This document shows, piece after piece, positions 46,389 through 55,857 of a DNA stretch of 64,000 nt. The stretch spans positions 42,258 through 106,257 of the forward strand of contig MPMO01000009.1 in the NCBI GenBank assembly GCA_002238555.1, given 5' to 3'. Both the position numbers and the translations under genes were made by a program. Source of the stretch: Caldilineaceae bacterium bin34 (lineage in GTDB: Bacteria; Chloroflexota; Anaerolineae; Caldilineales; Caldilineaceae). The notes beneath the pieces were generated by a model. The model searched no databases. It worked only from the letters and a program-made list of their open reading frames with translations, and was not told where the DNA came from. Each line of letters starts with the position of its first letter. Position 1 is the first letter of the stretch.

Positions 46389-46916
46389 ATGGGTTCCTTT
46401 CCGCGTCTCATCCCGGCATTGCTTTTGTGCCTTGCCGTTGCCCTGGCGGCCGCGGCGTGCGGCGGCGGTGGCGGCGGCGAAGCGGCGGACGCCGACTCGA
46501 TCGATCTGAACGCGACCGTCGAAGGCGACGGCTGGAAAGTCAACTTGGCCGACACCCCGGAAAAGCACCTGATTCTGGGCAAGGGCAATATCACCTACCA
46601 GGCCGAGGACGGGAACATCTACCTCGTGGTGTTTCTCGAACTCGCCAACACGGGAACAGCGCTCAAGGTTGTGGACCGCGGCCTGCTCCAAATCAGGGAC
46701 GCGGGCGGCAACGAATACAGTACCAGCATCTCTGCGCATCAGGTGGCCTACCTGGAACAGGACGGAAGCAAGGAGGGCTACTCGATCGTGTTGGACAGCC
46801 CCCTGCAGCCGGGCAAGAGCCGCCGGGGCGTGGTCACGTTCCTGGTCCCGGACAGCGCCACGGGCCTGCAACTCAAGTTCAAGGGCTTCGACGACACCAT
46901 CGACATTGGTTTCTAG
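46389..46916 (+). CDS. small lipoprotein, DUF4352-like
   Basis: A 175-residue exported protein. The signal peptide ends in AAAACGGGGGG, a lipobox plus glycine linker. The mature part is a beta-sandwich-like sequence: YQAEDGNIYLVVFLELANTG, then a hydrophobic DIGF end, matching the layout of DUF4352 'telokin-like' lipoproteins. It starts 9 bp after the second permease and precedes the binding protein gene, so it belongs to the transporter operon. An accessory or extracytoplasmic assembly role is possible but not shown. Confidence 0.7.
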   Translation: MGSFPRLIPALLLCLAVALAAAACGGGGGGEAADADSIDLNATVEGDGWKVNLADTPEKHLILGKGNITYQAEDGNIYLVVFLELANTGTALKVVDRGLLQIRDAGGNEYSTSISAHQVAYLEQDGSKEGYSIVLDSPLQPGKSRRGVVTFLVPDSATGLQLKFKGFDDTIDIGF

Positions 46917-46982
46917 CGGGTTCCCCTACGGGGCTCCTGCACTGTTTTGACAACGTCCGTTTTGAACCGGGAGGTAACGACA

Positions 46983-48419
46983 ATGGACGAAAAGAGAAGA
47001 TATCTGCTGAGCCGGAGGCGCTTCCTGCAGGTGGGTGCCGCCGTCTCCAGCATGGCATTGGCCGCGTGCGTGGCGCCGACGGCGCCGGCCGCGGAAGACA
47101 CGTCCGCGGGTGAAGCGGTCGACTCCGAGGCGGCGGCCCGTTGGCTCACCGGCATGGGCGACCGGGATGCGAGCGGAGACTTCAAGATCATGAGCTGGGA
47201 GGATGAAGGAGAAATCCGGAAGTTCCTGCTTCATATCAACGAATTCTTCGACGCCTTCTATCCGGGGCTGGAACCCGAGGTGGAGTGGGGCATTCCCTGG
47301 GGCGAGTACTGGACCAAGCTTCCGACCCTGATGGCGGCCGGCACGCCGCCCGACATGGCCTGGCAGCACCAGTCCCGCGGCCAGGTGTTCCCCTCCAAGG
47401 GCTGGTCCGTCGACCTGACCGACTACCTGAACGCCTATCCGCCCGACGGCTGGCCGGACGACTGGTGGGAGGCTTCCGTCAAGACCATGAGCTGGAACGG
47501 CACGGTCTACGCCATCCCCTACGACTGGGCCACGATTGGCATCTATGCCAACCGGGGTCTGCTGGACGAGGTCGTGGGCGGCTATCCGGCCGATCCGGAC
47601 TGGACCTGGGACGACTTCGTGGAAACCGCGATTGCGGTCACCGGCGAGGACGACAACGGCATGCCCGTCTGGGGTGCCAACATCGGGCCTGGCGACAGTA
47701 CCGTGTGGAACGTCGCGCAGGCGTTTGGCGGCTGGTACTTCAACGACGACATGTCCGCGGCCAGCTTCACCAACGACGGCGTGGTCACGGCGGCGAAGCT
47801 GCTCTGGGACCTGCGCTGGACACACGGGGCCATGCCGACACCGGAAGACACGCAGTCGATGGGACTGACCAGCGAGTTTGCCTTCGCCTCCGGGCGCGTC
47901 GCCATGCACCGGGCGCTGAACGACACTGCCTTCCGCATGGAGGAAGCCATCTCCGGAACGGACAATCCGTTCGAATGGGGCGTCTATGCCTGGCCGCGGG
48001 GTCCCGAGGGCCGCGTCGCCTTCGCCGGCAATTCCGGCTGGTTCGTGCCGACCGGGTCACGCTACCCGGACATCGCGTACGAACTGATTCGCTACGGTCT
48101 GTCCAACCCGGACCTGCTGCCGACCACCGGCGTCATGGGCAGCATGATTGTGTCCCGCAAGTCCTACTGGGAATGGGGTCTGCCGCAAGGCGAGACCGCG
48201 GAGATGATTCCCAACTTCCAGAATGTCTTCGTGGACATTCCGGCCGAGAACCAGCAGACGTTCCCCTACTGGCCCGGGTACCAGGAATGGAACGCCATTT
48301 GGCTCAAGCACATGGACCCGATCTTCACCGAGGGCCAGGAAGGGCTGGAAGAAGCCCTGCAGGCGCTCGAGGACGAGACCAACGAGTTCCTGGCCGCCGA
48401 AATGGAAGCCGGTTCGTAG
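46983..48419 (+). CDS. sugar-binding lipoprotein of ABC transporter (family 1)
   Basis: A 478-residue exported binding protein. The N-terminus has an arginine-rich Tat-like motif (SRRRFLQVG) and a lipobox (ALAAC). A GGAGG ribosome-binding site precedes the ATG at 46983. The core has GIPWGEYWTKLPTLMAAGTP, AIPYDWATIGIYANR, and a WFVPTGSRYPDIAYELIR segment, all usual in carbohydrate-binding proteins. It is the last gene of the operon with the two permeases and the small lipoprotein. A 5'-truncated, frameshifted second copy lies at 57534-58560. Confidence 0.93.
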   Translation: MDEKRRYLLSRRRFLQVGAAVSSMALAACVAPTAPAAEDTSAGEAVDSEAAARWLTGMGDRDASGDFKIMSWEDEGEIRKFLLHINEFFDAFYPGLEPEVEWGIPWGEYWTKLPTLMAAGTPPDMAWQHQSRGQVFPSKGWSVDLTDYLNAYPPDGWPDDWWEASVKTMSWNGTVYAIPYDWATIGIYANRGLLDEVVGGYPADPDWTWDDFVETAIAVTGEDDNGMPVWGANIGPGDSTVWNVAQAFGGWYFNDDMSAASFTNDGVVTAAKLLWDLRWTHGAMPTPEDTQSMGLTSEFAFASGRVAMHRALNDTAFRMEEAISGTDNPFEWGVYAWPRGPEGRVAFAGNSGWFVPTGSRYPDIAYELIRYGLSNPDLLPTTGVMGSMIVSRKSYWEWGLPQGETAEMIPNFQNVFVDIPAENQQTFPYWPGYQEWNAIWLKHMDPIFTEGQEGLEEALQALEDETNEFLAAEMEAGS

Positions 48420-48440
48420 ACCAACCCACACCCGTGATCC

Positions 48441-48475
48441 AAGAGGGGTGTCCCAATGGGACACCCCTCTTGATT
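48441..48475 (+). terminator. strong hairpin ending the sugar transporter operon
   Basis: A perfect 14-bp stem (AAGAGGGGTGTCCC / GGGACACCCCTCTT) with a three-base loop lies 22 bp after the binding protein stop codon. Only a short T-containing tail (TGATTCT) follows. The stem is long enough to serve as terminator or 3'-end protector. Confidence 0.7.
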
Positions 48476-48488
48476 CTCCGGGCTCCGC

Positions 48489-49846
48489 AGCTGGACTTTG
48501 TACAAAGTCGGTGTGGACACTGAGTGGATGGGGTGTGTCAGGCCGAGTAGCAGAGGGCGGCCAGGAGCGGTGCCGGGGGGCGGCTGGGGCAGTTTTTGGA
48601 TGTCGGGGGTGGCCGGGGACAGCGAAAAAGGCAGGGCCTGCGTCCAGAGGTCGTGGCGGATCTCCGCCAGGACGTCGGCGAAGGTGGGAACGGTCTTGGC
48701 ATGCCAGGCGGCCCGGCGGGGGCGGAGGGCACGCGTCCGGCGCAGGCGGTGGGCGACCAGGATGAGCCAGCCGAGAGGCCCAGCAGGACCGGGGTGGTGC
48801 AGGCGATGGCCTGCGCCGACCACTGGCGCTGGGTCTCGACGCCCAGGTGGGTGCGGACCTCCTGGAACGCGGCCTCCACCTGCCAGCGCTGCAGGCAGGC
48901 GGCGAGCATGGCGGTCGGGGACCAGTCGGGGTTGGTGCAGAGCAGGACCTGGGGGTCGCGGCACCCGGCCGGGTCGGCCAGGAGCGCCTGCAGGGAGGAC
49001 TGGCGGGCCCCCACGATCCGCGGCCGCCCGCGCTGGCCCGGCCTGCGGGGCGGGGGTGGATCAGGCAGGACGGCATCCAGGCGCAGCCGGGGCAGGAAGG
49101 TGACGGGCGGGTCCATGCCCTGGCAGGCGGCCAGCAGCTTCAGGGTCGCATAGGTTCCGGTCCCCGACGACCACCAGTTTCCGGTCGGGCAGCCAGCGGC
49201 GCAGGCGGCACAGCATCGGGCGGGCCCAGTCCGTAATCGTCTTGGGGCGGCGGCCCCGGGCCTCGTGGTAGTGCCGGGACGGCGCCGGCACGGTCAGGAA
49301 GGGCAGGGCCCACACCCGGCGGGCCCAGGGGATCTCGGCCAGCAGCATCAGGCTGACCCGGCGCAGCCCCTTGGCCTTGACGAAGTGGCCGTGGGAGGAG
49401 CGCACCGGGTCCCGATACACCCCCAGGGCCTCGATCTGCTCGCCCCGGCACCGTTCCAGGGTCTCGTCGATGGCCAGCCGGATGGTCCCCGTCGGGACCA
49501 GGTGCCGGACCAGCTGTTCCCACAGCACCCGGCTGACGGCCAGGGACGACCAGGAGGCCCGGCTGAGGACGTGGTGGAACAGGGCAAAGTCGCCCCGCGC
49601 CTGCAGGCCCAGCGCATACAGGGCCGTGGACACCGTGCGCCGACCGGGGGCCGGAATGACCCCCGGTCGGCAGGATCTGCGCCTTGCGCCAGGTGCGGGC
49701 GTCGAAGAGCGACGCGAAGGGGGACAAGCAGGGGTACAATGGCGTCGGGCAGGCTGGGCATGATGAACCTCTGGTAGTGCTTTGGTTCATTGTGCCAGCC
49801 TGTTTTGTCTGTCGGATACCGCCGTCAAGTTGTACAAAGTCCAGGT
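48489..49846 (-). mobile_element. decayed DDE insertion sequence, first copy
   Basis: The terminal inverted repeats share CTGGACTTTGTACAA: left end at about 48491, right end read on the minus strand near 49845. The left repeat contains a perfect 16-bp palindrome (GACTTTGTACAAAGTC). The single transposase gene inside is on the minus strand and broken. The right end lies about 80 bp upstream of livG. No clear target duplication could be read. Confidence 0.75.
48538..49761 (-). pseudogene. DDE transposase (IS4/IS701-superfamily type), multiply frameshifted
   Basis: Pieces of one transposase appear in all three minus-strand frames. They run in order MPSLPDAIVPLL (from 49761), SPFASLFDARTWRKAQIL, then STALYALGLQARGDFALFHH with RLAIDETLERCRGEQIEALG and HGHFVKAKGLRRVSLMLL up to KLVVVGD. 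The frame then shifts to TYATLKLLAACQGMDPPVTF and RWQVEAAFQEVRTHLGVETQ, and shifts again after TTPVLLGL to AAWHAKTVPTFADVLAEIR. That is at least four frameshifts. From memory of the family, about 50-60 residues also seem missing between the RQSSLQALLADP and QVLLCTNPD segments. No active transposase can be made. Confidence 0.8.
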
Positions 49847-49856
49847 TAGTTATAAT
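49830..49856 (+). promoter_or_regulatory. livG: possible hybrid promoter at IS/liv junction
   Basis: A perfect TATAAT at 49851-49856 lies just outside the IS. TTGTAC at 49830-49835, inside the IS terminal repeat, could act as -35 with a short 15-bp spacer. Transcription would start near 49863, about 64 nt before the livG GTG. The spacing is below optimum, so this is only suggestive. Confidence 0.35.
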
Positions 49857-49926
49857 CCCCAACATTTTTGGGAGGTTCTGGACGTGGTGCGGGGGCGAGC
49901 GGTTTGACGGAGCGGGAGGTCTTATC

Positions 49927-50700
49927 GTGCCTCTACTAACAGTCGAAGAACTTTCGATCCAGTTCGGGGGCATCTTGGCGTTGGACGGGGTCGGTTTCTC
50001 CGTGGACGAAGCGGAGATTGTGTCAATCATCGGTCCCAACGGCGCGGGGAAGACGACGGTGTTCAACTGCCTCACCCGCGTTTGCGATCCCATGAAGGGT
50101 GCCATTCGGTTCATGGGCCGGGATCTGCTCAAAATGAGGCCCCACCAGGTTGTCGCCAACGGCGTGGCGCGCACCTTTCAGAATTTGGAACTATTTTCCT
50201 CGATGTCCGTGTTGGATAACCTGCTGGTGGGTCAACACTCGAAAATACGGTACAGTGCTCTGGATGCGGTTTTCCGCCTTCCCAGGCAAATGCGCGAGGA
50301 GAGGGAAGCTCGTTCGCGGGCAGAGGACACTTTGGAGCTGATGGAGCTGACGCAGGTCCGGGACATACCCGTCCACGCACTGTCTTACGACGCAAAAAAG
50401 CGTGTGGAGATAGCCAGGGCCCTGGTTTCCCGGCCCAAGCTGGCGCTGCTCGACGAGCCTGCGGGCGGCCTGACCCACCAACAAGTGGACTCCATAGCCC
50501 GCATTATCCGGGGAATCCGGGACGAGTTGGGAGTTGCGATATTGCTGGTGGAGCACCGCATGGGATTGGTGATGGACATCTCCGACAGGGTATGTGTACT
50601 CGACTTCGGTAGAAAGATTGCCGACGGGACGCCGACAGAAGTGCGCCGTGATCCTGTGGTAATCCAGACGTACCTTGGTGCGCCACATGTTGACGCTTAA
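49927..50700 (+). CDS. livG: branched-chain amino acid-type ABC transporter ATPase LivG
   Basis: A 257-residue ATPase of the LivG group. Walker A is IGPNGAGKTT, the LivG-type NGVARTFQNLELFSSMSVLDN follows, Walker B is LALLDEPAGGL, and the switch is LLVEHRMGLVMD. The ABC signature reads ALSYDAKKRVEIARAL: the usual 'YGQQRRLEIARAL' has lost its glycine to aspartate. The GTG start at 49927 is the first in-frame start at the domain. The gene ends 14 bp inside livF. The substrate class (branched-chain amino acids, amides or urea) cannot be fixed from the ATPase. Confidence 0.92.
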   Translation: MPLLTVEELSIQFGGILALDGVGFSVDEAEIVSIIGPNGAGKTTVFNCLTRVCDPMKGAIRFMGRDLLKMRPHQVVANGVARTFQNLELFSSMSVLDNLLVGQHSKIRYSALDAVFRLPRQMREEREARSRAEDTLELMELTQVRDIPVHALSYDAKKRVEIARALVSRPKLALLDEPAGGLTHQQVDSIARIIRGIRDELGVAILLVEHRMGLVMDISDRVCVLDFGRKIADGTPTEVRRDPVVIQTYLGAPHVDA

Positions 50701-51394
50701 GGACATTCACGTCTCTTATGGCCAAGCGCCCGCCTTGCACGGAGTCTCGTTGGAAGTACCGGAAGGCCACATCGTGACTCTTCTCGGAGCCAACGGGTCC
50801 GGAAAGAGCACCACCATTCACGCGGTGGCGGGGCTTTTGCCGATCCAGGCCGGATCCATCGATTTTGAAGGCCGGGAGATTGCCGGGTTGTCCACCGAAG
50901 CCATCGTGAGGTTGGGCATATGCGCGACGCCCGAGGGACGCCAGTTGTTCGGCGAGATGACGGTGTTGGAGAACCTGCGCCTGGGTGCGTACACCCAAGG
51001 GGAGGGCAAGGACTTCGATGAACAGCTGGAGCGGGTGCTCACCTACTTTCCCGCCCTGCGTGAGAGGCTTGAATTGTCGTCTTATCTGCTGAGTGGCGGC
51101 GAGCAACAGATGCTGGTCATCGGGCGGGCGTTGATGGCGCGGCCCCGGCTGTTGCTCATGGACGAACCTTCGTTGGGCCTGGCACCGCTTCTGGCCCAAG
51201 AAATGTTTGCCGGAATCATGAGCTTGAGTAAAGCGGAGGGCATATCGGTGCTGCTGGCCGAACAGGCCGCCGACTTGGCGGTGGGAATTTCTGGGTATGG
51301 CTACGTGTTGGAAGTGGGCAAGGTGGTGCTGGGCGACACCGCCCGGAATTTACTGGACAACGAAGAGGTGCGCAGCGCTTACCTGGGCCACTGA
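50687..51394 (+). CDS. livF: branched-chain amino acid-type ABC transporter ATPase LivF
   Basis: A 235-residue ATPase. Walker A is LGANGSGKSTT, the signature is YLLSGGEQQMLVIGRAL, Walker B is LLLMDEPSLGLAP, and the LivF-type PEGRQLFGEMTVLENLRLGA is clear. Unlike LivG, its signature motif is canonical. The ATG at 50687 overlaps the livG end by 14 bp, which implies coupled translation and a LivG-LivF heterodimer. Confidence 0.94.
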   Translation: MLTLKDIHVSYGQAPALHGVSLEVPEGHIVTLLGANGSGKSTTIHAVAGLLPIQAGSIDFEGREIAGLSTEAIVRLGICATPEGRQLFGEMTVLENLRLGAYTQGEGKDFDEQLERVLTYFPALRERLELSSYLLSGGEQQMLVIGRALMARPRLLLMDEPSLGLAPLLAQEMFAGIMSLSKAEGISVLLAEQAADLAVGISGYGYVLEVGKVVLGDTARNLLDNEEVRSAYLGH

Positions 51395-51411
51395 GCGTCG
51401 CTTGAGCCGCA

Positions 51412-52311
51412 ATGGGAAATGCAATGGGCCTCTTTCTGCAACAGCTAATCGGCGGCGTCGCCAGTGGAAGCATGTTCGCCATCCTGGCTCTCGGCATCGT
51501 GTTGATCTACCGCTCCACCGGCACCCTCAACTTTGCCCAAGGGCAGATGGCCATGTTCTCGACGTTCATCGCTTGGTCGGCGATGAGCACAGGCATGGGC
51601 TTCTGGCCGGCGGTTTTGCTGACCCTGTTGTCCGCGCTGGCGATGGGGGCCTTGGTCGAGTGGCTGATCGTGAGGCGGGTAGAAGGAACATCCGACCTCA
51701 ACTCTCTTATTGTGGCGATGGGGTTGTTCCTCATTTTCGATGGGTTGGCCTTATATGTTTGGGGACCGTTGCCCAAGAGTTTCGGCCCCTTCAGCTTCTT
51801 TAGCGGGGGCGCGTCTTGCGTTGGCGGGGTGTGCATCGGGCGTCTGAACCTGGGTATCCTGGTGGTTTCCATCGTGACTACGGCCTTGTTGTATCTGCTG
51901 TTCCAATGCACCAGGTTTGGTCTGGCGTTACGGGCAACGGCCCTAAACCGGCCGGCAAGCCGGTTGGTGGGCATCCCGGTAGGCCGTATGTTGAGCACGG
52001 GTTGGGGTTTGGGCACCGCAGTGGGCGCCATAGCCGGAATACTGGCGGCCCAAAGCCTAGGGCTGGAGATCCGGACGATGTTTTTTGTTGTGCTGTTCGC
52101 CTTGGCGGCGGCGGTGCTGGGCGGCTTGGACAGCCCTGTCGGAGCCGTGGTCGGCGGGTTGATCATCGGAGTTGTGAAGAACTTGGCTGGCACCTATACG
52201 CCTTCCAGCGTAGGCAGCATCGACTTGGCCGTGGCTTTCGCAGTGATTGTGCTGGTGCTGATGGTGCGGCCCAATGGCATTTTCGGGCGACCCGTCCGGA
52301 TGCGCGTGTAG
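51412..52311 (+). CDS. livH: branched-chain amino acid-type ABC permease LivH
   Basis: A 299-residue permease with about eight helices. The start LFLQQLIGGVASGSMFAILA and LIYRSTGTLNFAQGQMAMF are typical LivH. FGLALRATALNRPASRLVGIPVGRM matches the EAA-type coupling loop, and AVLGGLDSPVGAVVGGLIIG the late helices. Starts at 51412 or 51424 are both possible. It is 17 bp after livF and 3 bp before livM. Confidence 0.93.
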   Translation: MGNAMGLFLQQLIGGVASGSMFAILALGIVLIYRSTGTLNFAQGQMAMFSTFIAWSAMSTGMGFWPAVLLTLLSALAMGALVEWLIVRRVEGTSDLNSLIVAMGLFLIFDGLALYVWGPLPKSFGPFSFFSGGASCVGGVCIGRLNLGILVVSIVTTALLYLLFQCTRFGLALRATALNRPASRLVGIPVGRMLSTGWGLGTAVGAIAGILAAQSLGLEIRTMFFVVLFALAAAVLGGLDSPVGAVVGGLIIGVVKNLAGTYTPSSVGSIDLAVAFAVIVLVLMVRPNGIFGRPVRMRV

Positions 52312-52314
52312 CCG

Positions 52315-53325
52315 GTGCAAGCCCTCCCACCCGGACTTAAGCCGATAGGGTTACTGCTGCTTAGCGTGTTCCTGGTGGTGTTTCCCTTCCTTCACGAGTG
52401 GCCTTTCTTCAGAATATTTTTAGGTGAATTCCGGACCTTCAACGCCACCATGTTTGCCATTTGGCTGCTTGTTCTGCTTGGAATGAACCTGCTGACCGGA
52501 TATAGCGGACAGATCTCGTTCGGACACGCGGCGCTGGTCCTGGCCAGCGCGTACCTGACGGCGGTGCTCTCCCAACAATACGCCTTCCCTTTGTGGGGTG
52601 CCATCGGTTTGTCGGGGGCGGCAACCGCCGTCGTGGGGTGGGTGACGATAGGCATCCCCGCAGTGCGCTTGAGAGGGCCTTACCTAGCCATTGCCACGTT
52701 CGGTTTGATGCTGGCCTTTCCCCAAATCCTCAAAATGAATGTGCTGACCCGGTGGACCCAAGGGGCGTTGGGCATTAGGGGAGGCGTGGTGGAGCCTCCC
52801 GGCTTTCTAGAGGGCGTACTGGACGGCCGGGAGTGGATGTATTACGTCGCGATGGCCGCGGCGGTGGCCATGACAGTCTTGTTCCTGAACCTTACGCGGA
52901 GCCGCACGGGCCGGGCGTTCGTAGCCTTGCGGGACAGCGAGGTGGGCGCGGAACAGATGGGAGTCGACGTGCCGAGGTATAAAGCGTTGGCCTTCGGCGT
53001 CAGTTCGCTGTATGCGGGCATTGGAGGAGGGCTTTTCTTTGCCGTACAGGGATTCGTCTCTCCCGACAGCCTCGGTCTCATAGACTCGATATTCTTCTTG
53101 GTGGCGATAGTGATTGGAGGACTGGGCAGTGTGCTTGGTTCCATAATCGCAGCGTTGTTCTTAACCTTCCAGTCTGAAGCCATCAGCGCTTTGGCCGGGT
53201 TCGTGCCGGGGGCCAACAACCTGCGGAACGTTTTCTACGGGGCGTCCCTGATCGCGGTGATCGTTCTTTTTCCCAAGGGTATCGCGGGATTTTTTCAAAG
53301 GCCTCTGTGGCCCAAACTCCGGTGA
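52315..53325 (+). CDS. livM: branched-chain amino acid-type ABC permease LivM
   Basis: A 336-residue permease with nine to ten helices. LLTGYSGQISFGHAALVLAS is the family signature, GRAFVALRDSEVGAEQMGVD the coupling loop, and VIGGLGSVLGSIIAALFL the late helix. It starts with a GTG at 52315, three bases after livH. In other genomes livK commonly adjoins; here an IS complex of about 2.5 kb follows before livK. Confidence 0.93.
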   Translation: MQALPPGLKPIGLLLLSVFLVVFPFLHEWPFFRIFLGEFRTFNATMFAIWLLVLLGMNLLTGYSGQISFGHAALVLASAYLTAVLSQQYAFPLWGAIGLSGAATAVVGWVTIGIPAVRLRGPYLAIATFGLMLAFPQILKMNVLTRWTQGALGIRGGVVEPPGFLEGVLDGREWMYYVAMAAAVAMTVLFLNLTRSRTGRAFVALRDSEVGAEQMGVDVPRYKALAFGVSSLYAGIGGGLFFAVQGFVSPDSLGLIDSIFFLVAIVIGGLGSVLGSIIAALFLTFQSEAISALAGFVPGANNLRNVFYGASLIAVIVLFPKGIAGFFQRPLWPKLR

Positions 53326-53417
53326 TGGAACCTTGGAAGGCTCTGGTCGTCCAGGTCATGACGCCGGGTGTTTGCCTGTGTACGGGTTTGCGCCATCGCC
53401 GTTCGACATCCAAGCAA

Positions 53418-53428
53418 GCCTACGGCCC
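53418..53428. repeat. target-site duplication, left copy
   Basis: GCCTACGGCCC, identical to 55894-55904. The two copies flank the ISAs1-family element exactly and mark its insertion between livM and livK. Confidence 0.75.
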
Positions 53429-53773
53429 AAGGCAATTGCATCCAAATGGATTTGGGCTTGAGGCCGATTAGCCGGCGCAGGTAGTCCTTGTTCCAGGCGG
53501 CCGCCAGCCACTTGTGGGCGGCGTGTCCCGTGCGGATGCGGCTGTCATCCTCGCCGAAGGCGACATCCAGGACCCAGTGGTGGGCGTTTTCGCTGCTCCA
53601 GTGCTGGCACACCGCCTGCAGTAGGGGCTTGGCCTTGGGGGGCAGGCTGGAAATGAAGCAGCGGGTGTCGGTCGTGACCCGGTTACCGCAGCGGTGGGTC
53701 TCAATTCGCCCGTGGTCCTTCCCGACCGTATCCGCATAATCGTGGCGACCGCCAGCGCAATCCACGGCCCTAA
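53429..53773 (-). pseudogene. ISAs1-family transposase, C-terminal part
   Basis: The minus-strand frame reads TVGKDHGRIETHRC, then RCFISSLPPKAKPLLQAVCQ, HWSSENAHHWVLDVAFGEDD and SRIRTGHAAHKWLAAAWNKD. These are the ISAs1 C-terminal signatures (SSL...HW..EN..HW.LDV.F.ED.SRIR.GHA). It is separated from its N-terminal part by the inserted IS701-type element. Confidence 0.85.
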
Positions 53774-55189
53774 TACTACAGTGGTACATACAGGGCATGA
53801 TGATCGGGCCTTCGCCCCGCGCTTGGAGTCGTCCCATGTCCCCTGTCCCCGTCGCGCCCCCGACCCCGTGGACCCGGCCGCGATTGCCTCCTGGCCGGCC
53901 CACCGGGAGGACGTGGCCCACCGCCTGGCGCCGGCCCTGGGCACGGCCCCCACGCAGTGGCGGGCCCTGGCCTACCTGGACGGCCTGCCGGCGGGGCGGA
54001 GCGCAAGAACGGCTGGCAGCTGGCGGAAGCCAACGGCGACGCCGACCCCTACGGCATCCAGTACCTGCTCAACCGGGCGCGCTGGTCGGTGGCGGCGGCC
54101 CGCACCGCCCTGTGCGGCTCCGTGCAGGAGCACCTGGGGGATGCCCAGGCCGTGGGGATCATCGACGAGACCGCGTTCCTGAAGAAAGGCATCCACTCGG
54201 CCGGAGTGGCGCGGCAGTACAGCGGCACGGCGGGGCAGGGCGGGAACTGCCAGGTGGGGGTCTTCCTGGCCTACGCCGGGGCGCGGGGGACGCTGCTGGA
54301 CGCGGAACTCTACCTGCCGAAGGGCCGGCTGCAGGGCGTCGGCCTGGCGCCGGACACGCCCTTCCGCACCAAGCCGCAACTGGCTCAACGGCTGCTGGCC
54401 CGGGCGCAGGCGGCCGGCGTTTCGCTGGCCTGGGTCGTGGGCGACACGGTCCATGGCCACTCGGGCCAGCTGCGGTCCTGGCTGGAGGAGCAGGACCAGG
54501 CCTACCTGCTGGCGGTGCCGGCCCACGAAACGTTCCTGGTCGGCCGGTACGAGTATGTGGTGGGGGAGGTGTTCGCGGCGCTGGCCGAGGGGGACTGGCA
54601 GCGGCTCCGTGCCGGACCGGGCAGCAAGGGCGAACGCTGGTGCGACTGGCAGTGCCTGGTGCTGGCCGAAGGGGCGGACGCGGACAAGGGGTACCATCTG
54701 CTCTTCCGGCGCGCCTGCGCGCAGCCGGAAAAGTGGCAGGCCCATCTCGTGTGGGGCCCTCCGGCCTGCGACCTGCCCACCCTGGTCCGGGTGGCCGGCA
54801 GCCGCTGGCGTATCGAGTCGGCCTTCGAGCTGGCCAAGCAGGAGGTGGGCCTGGACGAGTACGAGGTGCGCAACGCCCGGGGCTGGGACCGCCACATGAT
54901 CCTGGCCCTGTTCAGCGTGGTGCGGGCAGCCTCCGTGCCCCCGCCGGATCCCCCAAAAAGCGCGTGGGACCGGACAGCCTGACGGCTTTCCGACAGGCCC
55001 GCGGCCGGGCCGGGGGCTGACCGTGCCGGAAATCCGGCGGCTGTGGCGGCGTCTGCTGCGGCCCGTGGTCGCGGACATGAAGCAGGTGCTGGCCTGGTCG
55101 GACTGGCGCCGGCGCCACCAGTGGGTGGCCCAGGGCTGTCACTACCGCCGGCAGCAGGCCACCACCCTGTGAATTTCCACTGTAGTGTA
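53774..55189 (+). mobile_element. IS701-family insertion sequence nested in the ISAs1 element
   Basis: The left terminal repeat is TACTACAGTGG; the right end read inward is TACACTACAGTGG. The flanks are CTAA at 53770-53773 and TTAA at 55190-55193, close to the CTAR-type target of this family but not an exact duplication. The transposase runs on the plus strand, opposite to the host IS. Confidence 0.8.
53797..55172 (+). pseudogene. IS701-family transposase, frameshifted
   Basis: The core is intact from about 53990 to 54955: GIIDETAFLKKGIHSAGVAR with the catalytic aspartate region, GQGGNCQVGVFLAYAGARG, WVVGDTVHGHSGQLRSWLEE and [20 protein letters not shown]. The N-terminal DPAAIASWPAHREDVAHRLA is in another frame (shift near 53985). 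The tail moves to KKRVGPDSLTAFRQARGRAG and then to VPEIRRLWRRLLRPVVADMK, so two more shifts lie near 54955 and 55015. It is likely inactive. Confidence 0.82.
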
Positions 55190-55857
55190 TTAAGGGCAAA
55201 GGTGTCTTCCAGGCGATTGTGGAGGCCTTGATGGTTGGCCCGCATGCGCAGCACGTAGTCGGCTTCCTGCGCCCGGCTCTGGCGCGCTATCGATTGTTGG
55301 CAGCCCATGGCACCGAGGATCACCATGCAGCCCTCCAGGCACGGCATGCGCAACAACTCCGGGCTTGCGTTGGACTTGCCATCCACCATCGACTGGGCCA
55401 GCACCAGGCGGTGCGCCTGGGCCCAGGCGCTGCCGACGCAGGGGGACCAGCCCCCCACCCCGGTCGTGGGGGCCGCGCACACTCTGGCCGTCGATGGGCG
55501 CCACCTGGCCATCGGTCAGGGCAAAGGTGTTCTGCACCCAGTCCCGAAAGCCCTCCTCGAACCGGGCCGCATGCAGCCGTGCAAAGTCCCGCCCCAGCGT
55601 ATCGTGCGAGGGAATCCTGTGCGGCAGTGCCAGGAAGGTGCGCAGCCACTCCTCATTGAGTTGGCCAAAGAGCGCGATGACCGCCAGCACCGGCAACACC
55701 AGGATGTCCGTCAGGTGGTGCCGTTTGGTGCGGTCGACCCGCGGATATCTTCCAGGGTCTCCAGGGTCTCGACCAGGGACGAAGGCATCGGGCCGTCCGT
55801 GAGGAGTTCTTCGCAGGCTGGATCCGGAACCGTCCAATGTAGGCCGGTGTCCATCCG
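55190..55857 (-). pseudogene. ISAs1-family transposase, N-terminal part, frameshifted
   Basis: Reading from the right: SLVETLETLEDIRG, then a shift to PRVDRTKRHHLTDILVLPVL, EEWLRTFLALPHRIPSHDTL and GQVAPIDGQSVRGPHDRGGG. A further shift leads to SAWAQAHRLVLAQSMVDGKS and ILGAMGCQQSIARQ before the IS701 insertion at NRLEDTFALN. The match to ISAs1 order is complete, with at least two frameshifts in addition to the insertion. Confidence 0.82.
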
